Below, piece by piece: positions 9,901 to 20,000 of a DNA stretch of 64,000 nt. The position numbers and the translations under genes were made by a program. The DNA comes from Segatella copri. Its GTDB lineage: Bacteria; Bacteroidota; Bacteroidia; Bacteroidales; Bacteroidaceae. The stretch covers positions 1,692,001-1,756,000 of the forward strand of contig NZ_CP156891.1 of the NCBI RefSeq assembly GCF_019249795.2, in the 5' to 3' direction. How positions within the stretch are numbered: the stretch's first letter is position 1; every line of letters starts with the position of its first letter. The notes under the pieces were generated by a model that did not search any database, had not been told where the DNA came from, and worked only from the letters and a program-made list of their open reading frames with translations.

Positions 9901-10176
9901 ACGCTCCTTGTAGCCAAGATAGCTCACGAAAAGAGTCGCATTAGCCTTTACTCGAATTTCGAAATTACCATCTAAGTCGGTAACTGCACCAGTCTTGGCA
10001 TCTTTAGTCTTAACTGTTGCACCAATCAGAGGTTCACCCTGATCATCTACAACATGTCCCTTGACCGTGATCACCTGATCTTGTGCAACTGCAGCCATTG
10101 CAGGCATTGGGGTAACAAAAGAAGCACCACCAACAGCACCTAGGCATAGCATCATAGAGAATAATTGTTTCCTCAT
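6970..10176 (-). CDS. SusC/RagA-family TonB-dependent transporter (arabinan locus)
   Basis: This 1068-residue outer-membrane transporter has a signal peptide of about 29 residues. A carboxypeptidase-regulatory-like domain follows (about 37-115, VKGHVVDDQGEPLIGATV). Next come a TonB-box/plug region with QVVVVGYGTQKKADLTGSV and GSRAANGVVIITTKNG, then a large beta-barrel ending in aromatic F-T-F. It imports oligosaccharides using TonB energy, with the SusD-like lid encoded next. It heads the arabinan operon. A TAnnTTTG promoter lies about 130 nt upstream, with direct repeats ahead of it, so it is probably induced by the AraC-type regulator upstream. Confidence 0.95.
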   Translation of the reverse strand: MRKQLFSMMLCLGAVGGASFVTPMPAMAAVAQDQVITVKGHVVDDQGEPLIGATVKTKDAKTGAVTDLDGNFEIRVKANATLFVSYLGYKEREIAVRGRAIIESIQLSADNQVLDQVVVVGYGTQKKADLTGSVSIVNAEEMKKVSNSNISTMLEGKVAGVQITSDGQPGADPSVRIRGIGSFGSTAPLYVIDGVPMGTTIRDFSPNDIETIQILKDASAGAIYGSRAANGVVIITTKNGKKDQPLKVNYSGYFGVDQIPGDVYDVMNADQYSNYLGQACKNSNTPLPGGYKMGEDGMYHFQDETNTDWFDEVFKTGIRQNHNVALSGGSSHSTYNVSLDYYNQKGTLEGAGPNYERYTARVNNTMDTKFVKFRTSMVYSHSNQDNMGLSNASEYVQGLYGDVTNVLRGTLLMQPTIKAYDKSTWVLDDKVGAANGYRYDAYGYGVYYDGVHGDISASNPLLVNNLLQRNTLVDRFVGTASADVDLLGMVGIKSKNHGLHYNVNLSYSKTEAKDKTWIPSWIQSNRVYLAKENERLTKGSRNYSDALVENTITYDGKIGKHNINLLAGMTYEEENTNLLTGWGINFTEPYFLQLQNAKNTYSESYEYKHSLASYVGRLNYNYDEKYLLSAVVRRDGSSRLSKNIRWATFPSVSLGWRFDKEKFFPISRDIVNMFKIRASYGELGNENIGEYQYMASMNRNNMTYSFGNSLVTGSAVSTFVNNDIAWEKKKTTNVGIDLAMFNNRLEFTAEWYKNKSEDLLYSVPVPAQTGVSNTFVTMNAASMENSGFEFSATYRNRDHALKYDISANVSTLKNKVTSLGIGKNSYITGAYATYVGQEIGKFYGWVYEGIARTQDELDGHATQQGANVGDCLYKDISGPNGEPDGVIDAYDQTVLGSGLPKVNFGLSTHMEYKGFDLNISTYGVLNYHVSDDIYNSLNSCYGYGNKEVGMLDANRWSEDGSTYLSSVPRTYAANNATLGWNDLFSSRKIQNAAYWKIANVELGYNFPDKWFGGYVSGVRLYVSAQNLYTFTGYHGYNVDYAGGTFTPGYNFCSFPSARTFMCGLHFTF

Positions 10177-10217
10177 TGCTTATCAATTTTTAAGTTTATA
10201 CTTTGTTTATTCTATTT

Positions 10218-10289
10218 TTAATATTTTTGCTTCGTCCGTTTTTTTTTTAGGTTGCGGATGAAATGATAAATGTCAGCTAAACTAGACAT
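10218..10289 (-). CDS. Possible short leader ORF upstream of arabinan susC
   Basis: A 23-codon ORF begins MSSLADIYHF and ends in a basic stretch (LKKKRTKQKY), inside the presumed susC leader. No clear ribosome binding site was seen and short ORFs arise by chance. It is listed because the starch susC leader also holds a short Lys-rich ORF. Confidence 0.2.
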   Translation of the reverse strand: MSSLADIYHFIRNLKKKRTKQKY

Positions 10290-10309
10290 CAACCATCAAA
10301 TTTCAGTGG

Positions 10310-10367
10310 CAAAAGTACAATTAACCGGATTATATTGGGTGGACAATTGGGTTTTATAGGTGGACAA
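10310..10367 (-). promoter_or_regulatory. Arabinan susC promoter with 21-bp-spaced direct repeats
   Basis: The -7 box TACTTTTG is at 10317-10310 on the minus strand, about 130 nt before the susC start. Upstream are two direct copies of TTGTCCACC (minus strand, 10367-10359 and 10346-10338), 21 bp apart start to start. The nearer copy ends 20 nt before the -7 box, so it overlaps the -33 region. Two half-sites two helical turns apart, abutting the promoter, is the usual layout for an AraC-type activator. The likely binder is the regulator encoded at 10543-13533. Confidence 0.65.
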
Positions 10368-10440
10368 ACCGCATAAACAGTGGATTTTTAAGGATATTAC
10401 GTGCTTATCCACCAGTTGTGTACCCACACATACAAAACAA

Positions 10441-10470
10441 GGGGTTACTTGACTTATATCAAGCAACCCC
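10441..10470 (-). terminator. Terminator-like hairpin after the arabinan regulator
   Basis: Stem GGGGTT...AACCCC with an inner CTTGA/TCAAG stem lies about 70 nt past the regulator stop. On the minus strand it is followed by TTGTTTTG. It separates the regulator gene from the susC promoter. Confidence 0.6.
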
Positions 10471-10542
10471 ACGGTTTTATTTTGTTTACTTAACAAATTA
10501 TCACATCCAGGAACATTATTTCTCCGAAGAATCCAAGGAGAA

Positions 10543-13533
10543 CTATGCCATATCTGAACCCTGAGAATCCAACTGATCCTTATATGCAGTCGGCGAGATA
10601 CCAAACTGCTTGGTGAAGCAACGGGTGAAATACTTCGGATCGTTGAAGCCTACACGGTAGGCTATCTCCGTAATATTTCGGTTGGAAGTTTTATCAGCCA
10701 TCATCTTGCGCGAGATGTCGAGACGGTAGTTGCGGATAAACTGGGCTGTTGGTAAACCTGTCTCCTTGGAGAGATTCTTGCTCAGTACACTGCGGGATAC
10801 ACCCAAGGCATCTGCCAGTTCCTGTACACCAAACTCCGAATTATCGTAATTCTTCTCCATCACATCCATCACTTCTTCCATGAATGGACGCATAGTCTCC
10901 TCTACCATCTTCCTGTCAGCCTCAATGCTCTTTTTCTGACTGTCCTGATAACGCTTCTGGTTCTGCAGAATCATCTGGATGCGACTCTGCAGCTTTTCTG
11001 GTTCATCACTTTCCTTCATCGCTGCCTCGATAGGACGGTACAGAGCCTCAACTTCCTCTTCGCGCATCTTGTTGAGACGGCGCACATAAGCATATTGGAG
11101 CAAGGCAATGATACCTATTATAATAAGAGCAACAAACCACCAGCTCTTCCAGAAATAAGGAGTAATCTGAACTTCTACAGAGATCACCTGCTCCTTGTCG
11201 GAATTGATAGATGGGATATATTTCACCTCAAACTTATAGTCTCCAGCTGGCAGAGTGGAATAACGCACACTATGCTGACCAGCCTTGAGCTGAACCCATT
11301 CATTCTCGTATCCCTTCATGCGATAAAGGTACACGCCCTGTGTCTCGCATCCATAATTGAGCGCTGAGAAAAAGAGGGTGAACGACTTATCACTCTCATG
11401 GATACGCAACTTTCTGGCAATAGAAATGTCTTCTTCCAGATAATCGCTGCCGGCAAAGACAGGCTGGTTATCTACCAGAAGTTCGGTAAAGCACAACTTA
11501 CCCGTCTGATGCACAGAACGGTTTATGCCCTTTACAGCCATCATACCCGCATCGGTGCCCAGGAATATCTCGCCCTTGGCATTGCGGATGGCACCATTGA
11601 AATAGAACTGCGAACTGATCAGACCGTCTTCACGGGAGAAACTGCAGAATGCCTCGGTCTTCGGATTGAAGATAGAGAGTCCGTTATCGGTAGCTATCCA
11701 CAACATACCCTGGTTGTCCTCTACAATACCCTTCACGGTATTGTTGGCTAATCCATTATTCGTGGTATACGACTTCACTTGAGTCTTTCCGTTTTTATCG
11801 CTGGTATAGCAATACAGACCGTAGCCGTTACTGCCCATCCATATCTTTCCATCCTTAGCCTGGCAGAAAGACAATATCTTATCGAAGACTCCACTCTTCG
11901 GATTGTCGAGTTTATACTGATGATACGTTACAGCGAAATCGCCCTTACCATGAGCACGCGACTTGAGGTCGACCTCTACCATTCCCTGCACACAACCCAT
12001 CAGGAGTTTGCCCTTTCGGGTTATCAGAGAACCAATGCAGCCGCGCACATTCTGGCATCCCTTGAAAGGTTCGATGAGTTGGCGGCGCTTCATATCATAG
12101 AAGAAGAGACCATCATTGGTTCCGAGCCACATACCATCATTGATAGGATCGTAAGCCAAAGCACCGGCAAAGTTAAGTAAATGCTGATGCTTAGCATCTA
12201 TCACCAGAGGAATAATCTTGCCCGGCTGACTGAGATTCATCACAGCAAAGCCCCTACCCCAGGTACCAATCCAGAGCTGATTGCGGTTATCGGCTGCAAG
12301 TACCGAGACGGTATTATGCGGCAAACCGGAATTTGCCACCGTATAATGAACAAAGTTCATGCTGCCTGGAGTCAAGGCATTGAGACCTCCCTCTACAATT
12401 CCTACCCACAGGGTTCCGTCAGCTGCCGCATACATGGCATTGACTGCGTTGGGAGAGATGCTGCCTGGGTTGGCGGGGTCGTGACGGTAGAATTCCAAAA
12501 TCAGCTGACGTGGAGCCAGCTTGATAACACCACCTGTCTCGGAACCTACCCATATCTGTCCGTTCTTAGAGAAAAGACTATTGATAAAGTTGCTGCTCAG
12601 CGGATTCACAGCCGTAGCAGTGTTCCAATGTTCTATCTCTCCGGTCTTATCATTGAAGATATCTACGCCACAGAGCGTTCCTACCAGAAGTTTGTTATCT
12701 GGAGAAACAGCAAGGCTCGTCACTACTTCGTGCTGGAGCGAATGGTCGGTAGCAGAGCAATGGAATTCCTGCTTTGCACTATTAAACAATCCGCGATTCG
12801 TACCCATCCATATCTTGCCATGGTATGAGATGATGGCACCGGCATACCAGCCTTCGAGCGGAGGAAACAGGGATGAGATATTCTTTGCTACGAGCTGATT
12901 GTTTTTCACAGAAAACTCGCTCACCACTCCATTGTTGCATAATACAACCGTTCCTCTGCGATAGACATCACAGATTCCGAGGTCGGGAGCATTATAAGGA
13001 TAGGATGTGGACAAGACGCTGCTCACCTCGCCCTTTTCGTTAAAGTCGAAACGGGTAAGCTGGTTGAAAGACAGCATCCATATATTGCCCTTTGCATCAC
13101 AATATATTCGGGTGCAAAGGTTCTTGAATACTTTGTTGAGTTGTGCCTCTACCTGGCTGTTCACACAAGGTGGAACAACAGGCTGCATGGTATTGAGGTC
13201 GAGCACCTGCGGACCTTCCTCAAAAGCTATCCAAAGACGCTTGAACGGATCTTCGCAGACATTACGGCAACTGTTGCTTCGCAGACTGATTCCTACAGAC
13301 CCCAAACCGAAGTTCATGAAATTGAAACCATCGTAGCGTACCAGTCCACCACCATGCGTACTGATCCATACGAAGCCGTAAGAGTCCTGAAAGATATCAT
13401 CAGCAAAATTATTCGGCATACCTGCAGCCATATTGAGATAGCTTACATTATAGCGACTAGGCAGTCCACCTTGCGCCCAACTGCTCAAGGTTATGAAGAA
13501 TGCTGCTATGATGGAAAAAATGTATCTAATCAT
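10543..13533 (-). CDS. Membrane AraC-type regulator with periplasmic propeller sensor (kinase-less HTCS-like)
   Basis: This 996-residue protein has a signal/anchor at 1-20, then two-component-regulator-type propeller repeats (about 25-680; repeated GxxWIGT/GLxxF motifs). A Y_Y_Y-like domain follows (about 700-790, YRMKGYENEWVQL), then one transmembrane helix (about 798-817). A charged linker of roughly 80 residues leads to an AraC helix-turn-helix domain (about 900-990, ITEIAYRVGFNDPKYFTRCF). The sensor half matches hybrid two-component systems. No H-box, ATPase or receiver domain is present between membrane and DNA-binding domain, so it is a one-component design. It probably senses an oligosaccharide in the periplasm and activates the arabinan operon. 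A terminator separates it from the starch gene upstream. Confidence 0.85.
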   Translation of the reverse strand: MIRYIFSIIAAFFITLSSWAQGGLPSRYNVSYLNMAAGMPNNFADDIFQDSYGFVWISTHGGGLVRYDGFNFMNFGLGSVGISLRSNSCRNVCEDPFKRLWIAFEEGPQVLDLNTMQPVVPPCVNSQVEAQLNKVFKNLCTRIYCDAKGNIWMLSFNQLTRFDFNEKGEVSSVLSTSYPYNAPDLGICDVYRRGTVVLCNNGVVSEFSVKNNQLVAKNISSLFPPLEGWYAGAIISYHGKIWMGTNRGLFNSAKQEFHCSATDHSLQHEVVTSLAVSPDNKLLVGTLCGVDIFNDKTGEIEHWNTATAVNPLSSNFINSLFSKNGQIWVGSETGGVIKLAPRQLILEFYRHDPANPGSISPNAVNAMYAAADGTLWVGIVEGGLNALTPGSMNFVHYTVANSGLPHNTVSVLAADNRNQLWIGTWGRGFAVMNLSQPGKIIPLVIDAKHQHLLNFAGALAYDPINDGMWLGTNDGLFFYDMKRRQLIEPFKGCQNVRGCIGSLITRKGKLLMGCVQGMVEVDLKSRAHGKGDFAVTYHQYKLDNPKSGVFDKILSFCQAKDGKIWMGSNGYGLYCYTSDKNGKTQVKSYTTNNGLANNTVKGIVEDNQGMLWIATDNGLSIFNPKTEAFCSFSREDGLISSQFYFNGAIRNAKGEIFLGTDAGMMAVKGINRSVHQTGKLCFTELLVDNQPVFAGSDYLEEDISIARKLRIHESDKSFTLFFSALNYGCETQGVYLYRMKGYENEWVQLKAGQHSVRYSTLPAGDYKFEVKYIPSINSDKEQVISVEVQITPYFWKSWWFVALIIIGIIALLQYAYVRRLNKMREEEVEALYRPIEAAMKESDEPEKLQSRIQMILQNQKRYQDSQKKSIEADRKMVEETMRPFMEEVMDVMEKNYDNSEFGVQELADALGVSRSVLSKNLSKETGLPTAQFIRNYRLDISRKMMADKTSNRNITEIAYRVGFNDPKYFTRCFTKQFGISPTAYKDQLDSQGSDMA

Positions 13534-13555
13534 TTATCTATATAGGTTATGCTTG

Positions 13556-13563
13556 CAAAAGTA
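13556..13563 (-). promoter_or_regulatory. -7 box of the arabinan regulator gene
   Basis: TACTTTTG on the minus strand matches TAnnTTTG and lies 22 nt before the ATG, which implies a short leader. No clear -33 TTTG was found at the usual distance. Confidence 0.55.
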
Positions 13564-13597
13564 CGAAGAATAATCGAAACAAAAGAATAAATACAAG

Positions 13598-13640
13598 AAA
13601 AAAAGTGCCTATCAGTGTAAAATAACACCGTTAGGCACTT
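13598..13640 (-). terminator. Intrinsic terminator of the susB-pulA-susA operon
   Basis: Arms AAGTGCCTA (13603-13611) and TAGGCACTT (13632-13640), with an inner GTGT/ACAC stem, are followed on the minus strand by a run of T at 13604-13598. It lies directly after the susA-like stop. Confidence 0.8.
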
Positions 13641-13654
13641 TCTTGAGTTTTTTT

Positions 13655-15580
13655 CTAGAATTCAAGAATCATGCTCTGGCGAGGACGGAGCTTCACGTTC
13701 TTGTTGATAAGAACGGTGCGACCGTTTGTAACATCCGTAGCCTTGTCATGAGAACCGATAATCTCTGCATAACGGGAAACATTCAGTTCGTTTGCCTCGT
13801 TCTTGCCGTTGATAACCGTCATCACATTCTTACCCTTATACTGGCGGGCAATTACGTAAACACCCTTCTGAGGACAGAACTGGGTCTGCTTGCCCTTGGT
13901 AATCACTTCATTGCCCTGACGCCAGTGCAACAGGTTGCTGAGCCAGTTGAACATCTGGTTTTCTGCCTGTGTTCTGCCCTCTGCCGTAAAGGCATTGTGC
14001 TTGTCACCAGCCCAACCGCCAGGGAAGTCCTTGCGTACATTGCCATCGGTTACACTCTTGGTACCATTCATCAGCACCTCTGTACCATAATAGAGCTGAG
14101 GAGTGCGGTTGATGGTAAGAAGCAATGACAGCGCCTGCTTCAAAGCCAGGGTATCCTTGCCTTCACCCAGGAAGCGGTCGGTATCATGATTCTCGATGAA
14201 TGCCATTACGCTCTTTGGATTAGGATAGAGATAGTCGTAGCAGAACACGTTGTAGAGACGGTTCATGCCGTTCCACCAGTCATCGGTCTCTTCTTTCTTT
14301 GCACTATTGATGCGGTCGAAGAAGGCGAAATCCATAACGGTTGGCAGATAGCTGTTCTTCTCTGAAAGTTTGCTGTCCTTCTGCCAGGCTGCAGTATAGG
14401 CTGGTTCGGTTACCCAAGTCTCGCCTACGGTATTGAAGTGAGGATACTCCTCGCCCAGCACCTTCATCCAGTGTGCCATCGCATCGCGGTCGGCATAAGG
14501 ATAGGTATCCATACGGATGCCGTCGATACCTGCACTCTCTATCCACCACTCGCTGTTCTGAATCAGATACTTGATAACGTGTGGGTTGCGCTGGTTAAGG
14601 TCAGGCATAGTTGGAACAAACCAGCCGTCTACGGTTTCTGTAAGATCTACCTTGCTGGCGTATGGATCAAGTACCGGAGTCAGCTTATAACTGGTCTGCA
14701 GATACTTATCGTTCACCTTAGCAGCGCCATCCACCGTACCGATGTTCTTCTGATGCTCGGCAGTCTGATTTTCAGGAGCCAGCCATTCAGGTTTATTGAA
14801 CCAGTCCTTTGAAGGCATATCGGCAACCCAAGGATGTTCGAAGCCGCAATGGTTGAAAATCATATCCATCACAATCTTCAAACCTTTCTTGTGAGCCTCA
14901 TCTATCAGCTGCTTATAATCGGCATTGGTTCCGAAACGTGGGTCTACACGATAATAATTGGTGGTAGCATAGCCATGATAGCTGCTGTTCTTGCCGTTAC
15001 TTGGACTGTCGTTCTCCAAAACCGGGGTAAACCACAGAGCGGTTACACCCAACTGGTTGAAATAATCCAAGTGCTGGCGGATTCCCTCCAGGTCGCCACC
15101 ATGTCGCAGACTAGGCTCTGCACGGTTGCAGGTCTTATCACGCATCGTCTTAAAGGCATCATTCTTCAGATTGCCGTTGGCGAAACGGTCTGGCATCAGC
15201 ATATAGAGCACGTCCTCATTTGAGAAACCGATGCGCTTGTCGCCCGCCATCTCACGGTTCTTCAACACATACTTTACCTTCTTCGACTGTTTGCCCTGCT
15301 TGAAGTTGAGGGTCATCTCACCAGCCTTTGCCCCATTGAGATTAAGATAAACCAGGAGATAGTTAGGAGAATCAAGGCGGGCGATGCTGTCTACCTTCAC
15401 ACCCGGATAGTCTACCGTTACATCGGCATTCTTGATATCCTTGCCATACACCATCAGCTGGAGCGAAGCATCTTTCATGCCCACATACCAGTCGGTAGGT
15501 TCAATGCGGTTCACGTTAACCGCTGCATTCATACTTATTGCACTACTCATAAGCAATAAAGAAGCTATTATCTTTTTCAT
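13655..15580 (-). CDS. susA: GH13 neopullulanase/cyclomaltodextrinase (SusA-like)
   Basis: This 641-residue enzyme has a signal peptide (1-19, ending MNA-A). An N-terminal cyclomaltodextrinase-type beta domain covers about 20-115. The catalytic barrel has GH13 signatures: VMDMIFNHCG, GIRMDTY (nucleophile D358), VGETWV (acid/base E387) and IENHDTDR (D466). Length and order match SusA-type neopullulanases, which cut starch oligosaccharides in the periplasm. It is the last gene of a three-gene operon, 24 nt after pulA, and is followed by a strong terminator. It probably shares the LacI-controlled promoter ahead of susB. Assignment to susA is by family and context. Confidence 0.9.
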   Translation of the reverse strand: MKKIIASLLLMSSAISMNAAVNVNRIEPTDWYVGMKDASLQLMVYGKDIKNADVTVDYPGVKVDSIARLDSPNYLLVYLNLNGAKAGEMTLNFKQGKQSKKVKYVLKNREMAGDKRIGFSNEDVLYMLMPDRFANGNLKNDAFKTMRDKTCNRAEPSLRHGGDLEGIRQHLDYFNQLGVTALWFTPVLENDSPSNGKNSSYHGYATTNYYRVDPRFGTNADYKQLIDEAHKKGLKIVMDMIFNHCGFEHPWVADMPSKDWFNKPEWLAPENQTAEHQKNIGTVDGAAKVNDKYLQTSYKLTPVLDPYASKVDLTETVDGWFVPTMPDLNQRNPHVIKYLIQNSEWWIESAGIDGIRMDTYPYADRDAMAHWMKVLGEEYPHFNTVGETWVTEPAYTAAWQKDSKLSEKNSYLPTVMDFAFFDRINSAKKEETDDWWNGMNRLYNVFCYDYLYPNPKSVMAFIENHDTDRFLGEGKDTLALKQALSLLLTINRTPQLYYGTEVLMNGTKSVTDGNVRKDFPGGWAGDKHNAFTAEGRTQAENQMFNWLSNLLHWRQGNEVITKGKQTQFCPQKGVYVIARQYKGKNVMTVINGKNEANELNVSRYAEIIGSHDKATDVTNGRTVLINKNVKLRPRQSMILEF

Positions 15581-15604
15581 ATTACACCTTATTATATATA
15601 TAAA

Positions 15605-17557
15605 CTATTTCTGATAAAGTATCAGGGCTGACTGAGGGGCAACCTCAACATCCTTTCCCGAAACAAAGCCTAAGCCTTCCTCGTTAATCACACCGTTGCA
15701 GCAAGCCACGGTATAATTACCCTCAGGAATCTGCATCTTCTTTGCCTCCTTATTGAAGTTATAGATCACGATGATGTTCTTCCACGCATCAATGCCCTCC
15801 AGATTCTTGAGCTGGAAACCTACGAGACAAGTTTCCTGAGCAGGCAGGAACTCCAGATGCTGACGTACCTTATCGCCTGTTGAAAGACGGAATGCCGGAT
15901 GATTCTTGCGGAGCTGGATCAGACTCTTGTAATAAGCAAACGCCTGCGGATACTTCTGCAGATTGGTCCAGGTAAACTGGTTGATGCTGTCAGGAGAATT
16001 ATAGCTATTGTGTACTCCCTTCTTGTCGCGGAGCATCTCTTCGCCGGCAAGGATGAAAGGAACACCCTGTGAAGTGAAGACGCAGGTCTGCGCAAGCTGG
16101 TCGATGCGGAGCAACTCGGCAGTACGCATTGCTTCAGGGATATTCTTGTCGGTAAGAGATGCGATGCTTGCCTTCAGACGGTCTACCAGACACATATCGT
16201 CATGGCAGCTTACATAACTGATCTGCTCGGTAGGATTGTTGGTCCAAGGCTTCTTGTCATAGTTCACCTTTGTCATATCCACCTGCGGATGGGCGATGCC
16301 ACCCACAATACCGAACTTCAGACTCTCCTCCTGACCTGTAAGACCAGCCAGGAGCGCTCCCTGATGGTCATCAGAGAAAGGACCACGGAGCGCATCGCGC
16401 ATATCATCGCTGAAAGCACCGATGCCCTTGAGCTGCTGGGTATTCGCCTTCACCGCCAGTTTCTCGGTAGGATAAGCACAGCTGCCTGCACTCCATCCCT
16501 CACCATAAATATAGATGCTGGGATCGATGCGGTTTACCATCTCACGGATAGCCTGCATGGTTTCGATGTCATGAACACCCATCAGATCGAAACGGAAACC
16601 ATCGATATGATATTCGTCTATCCAGTATTTCACGCTCTCCAGCATAAACTGGCGCATGAGAGGCTTCTCTGAAGCAGTCTCGTTGCCACAGCCTGAACCA
16701 TCAGAATACTTACCATCCTTGGTTTTGCGATAATAATAATCAGGATAGGTACGCTGGAAATTGCTGCCATTGATATCGAAAGTATGGTTATATACGGCAT
16801 CGAAAATCACTCGGATGCCTGCCTTATGCAGCGCCATCACCATCTCCTTGAACTCCTTGATGCGGGTTGCTGGAGAATAAGGGTCGGTAGCGTAACTGCC
16901 TTCCGGCACATTATAGTTTTTCGGATCATAACCCCAGTTGAACTGCGGTTTGTCGAGTCGGGTCTCATCTATAGAAGCGAAATCGAATACAGGCTGGAAG
17001 TGGATGGCGTTGATGCCCAGATTCTTGAGATATTCGATGGCCTTTGGCTCGGTGAGAGCGAGATATTTGCCCTTATATTTCAAGCCGGATGTAGGAGAAA
17101 TGGAGAAATCACGCACGTGAAGCTCGTAGACAACGAGATCGGCTGGCGATTTCAGGGCAGGACGCACGTCCTGATCCCATCCAGATGGATCGGTATCATA
17201 CAAATCTACGATGGCGCCACGGTTTCCGTTCACACCTACTGCTTTGGCAAATGTACCTGGTGTTTCACCCTTGCCAATATCAAAGGTATAGAACTTCCCC
17301 TTGAGGTCGCCCTTTACTGTAGCCTCCCAGCGTTCATCACCCAACCTCTTCATTTTCAGCGTTTTATAAGCCTTTCCTCCCTGACCTTGCTTATAAAGAC
17401 GGAGGGTTACAGAAGACTTTTGGGCTGTTGGAGCATTCAGGATAAACATGGTTTTCTCCTTGGAATACATCATCTCATTGAATGTCTGCTGGGCATTCAA
17501 TGAAGTTGGTAAAACGGTTGCTGTCAATGCTGCAATTATTAGTTTTTGGATATTCAT
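15605..17557 (-). CDS. pulA: Type I pullulanase, GH13
   Basis: This 650-residue debranching enzyme has a signal peptide of about 22 residues. An N-terminal beta domain related to the pullulanase/CBM48 region covers about 30-135. The barrel carries the type I pullulanase motif FNWGYDP (207-213, usually YNWGYDP). Catalytic residues lie in GFRFDLMG (D324), YGEGW (E353) and SCHDD (D453). The family hydrolyses alpha-1,6 branches of pullulan and of limit dextrins. A signal peptide places it in the periplasm or at the surface. It lies between susB and the susA-like gene and has no recognisable promoter of its own in the 131-nt gap upstream, which contains a long hairpin. Confidence 0.92.
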   Translation of the reverse strand: MNIQKLIIAALTATVLPTSLNAQQTFNEMMYSKEKTMFILNAPTAQKSSVTLRLYKQGQGGKAYKTLKMKRLGDERWEATVKGDLKGKFYTFDIGKGETPGTFAKAVGVNGNRGAIVDLYDTDPSGWDQDVRPALKSPADLVVYELHVRDFSISPTSGLKYKGKYLALTEPKAIEYLKNLGINAIHFQPVFDFASIDETRLDKPQFNWGYDPKNYNVPEGSYATDPYSPATRIKEFKEMVMALHKAGIRVIFDAVYNHTFDINGSNFQRTYPDYYYRKTKDGKYSDGSGCGNETASEKPLMRQFMLESVKYWIDEYHIDGFRFDLMGVHDIETMQAIREMVNRIDPSIYIYGEGWSAGSCAYPTEKLAVKANTQQLKGIGAFSDDMRDALRGPFSDDHQGALLAGLTGQEESLKFGIVGGIAHPQVDMTKVNYDKKPWTNNPTEQISYVSCHDDMCLVDRLKASIASLTDKNIPEAMRTAELLRIDQLAQTCVFTSQGVPFILAGEEMLRDKKGVHNSYNSPDSINQFTWTNLQKYPQAFAYYKSLIQLRKNHPAFRLSTGDKVRQHLEFLPAQETCLVGFQLKNLEGIDAWKNIIVIYNFNKEAKKMQIPEGNYTVACCNGVINEEGLGFVSGKDVEVAPQSALILYQK

Positions 17558-17638
17558 ATTGTTAAGTTATTGGTATACAGGATATTAAAGCGAACTGAGC
17601 GAAGAAAACTGTGACAGATTATCTACGCTCATTTTTAG

Positions 17639-17676
17639 CGTATTTCCGACCAACCGGACAGTTGGACGGAAATACG
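17639..17676 (-). other. Strong intercistronic hairpin between susB and pulA
   Basis: CGTATTTCCG (17639-17648) pairs with CGGAAATACG (17667-17676), with a further CCAAC/GTTGG stem inside. No T-run follows on the minus strand. It may be a processing or mRNA-protection element that sets the susB to pulA ratio. Confidence 0.6.
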
Positions 17677-17688
17677 GAAATTATAAGC

Positions 17689-19872
<2,184 letters not shown>

Positions 19873-19904
19873 TCAATCATTATCTGTTTATTCTTAAGAT
19901 AGTG

Positions 19905-19912
19905 CAAAGATA
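19905..19912 (-). promoter_or_regulatory. -7 box of the susB operon
   Basis: TATCTTTG (minus strand) matches TAnnTTTG exactly. No good -33 TTTG lies about 20 nt upstream, consistent with dependence on an activator bound at 19967-19982, whose edge is 54 nt away. Confidence 0.7.
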
Positions 19913-19920
19913 CAAAAAAC

Positions 19921-19954
19921 AAAAATACCCTCCACGTTTTGGGAGGGTATTTTT
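19921..19954 (-). terminator. Terminator of malQ, nested in the susB promoter region
   Basis: Perfect 13-base arms starting AAAAATACCC (19921-19933) pair with 19942-19954. T-runs flank both sides. On the minus strand it follows the malQ stop by about 45 nt, and it lies between the operator and the susB -7 box. Confidence 0.8.
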
Positions 19955-19966
19955 CTGCAAATGAGT

Positions 19967-19982
19967 GTGCAAACGTTTGCAC
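19967..19982. promoter_or_regulatory. LacI-family operator upstream of susB
   Basis: Perfect 16-bp palindrome GTGCAAACGTTTGCAC, with the AAACGTTT core common to LacI-family sites. It is identical to copies at 22786 and 25311 and nearly identical to 34204. Confidence 0.85.
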
Positions 19983-20000
19983 TATATATAATCATGTTAG

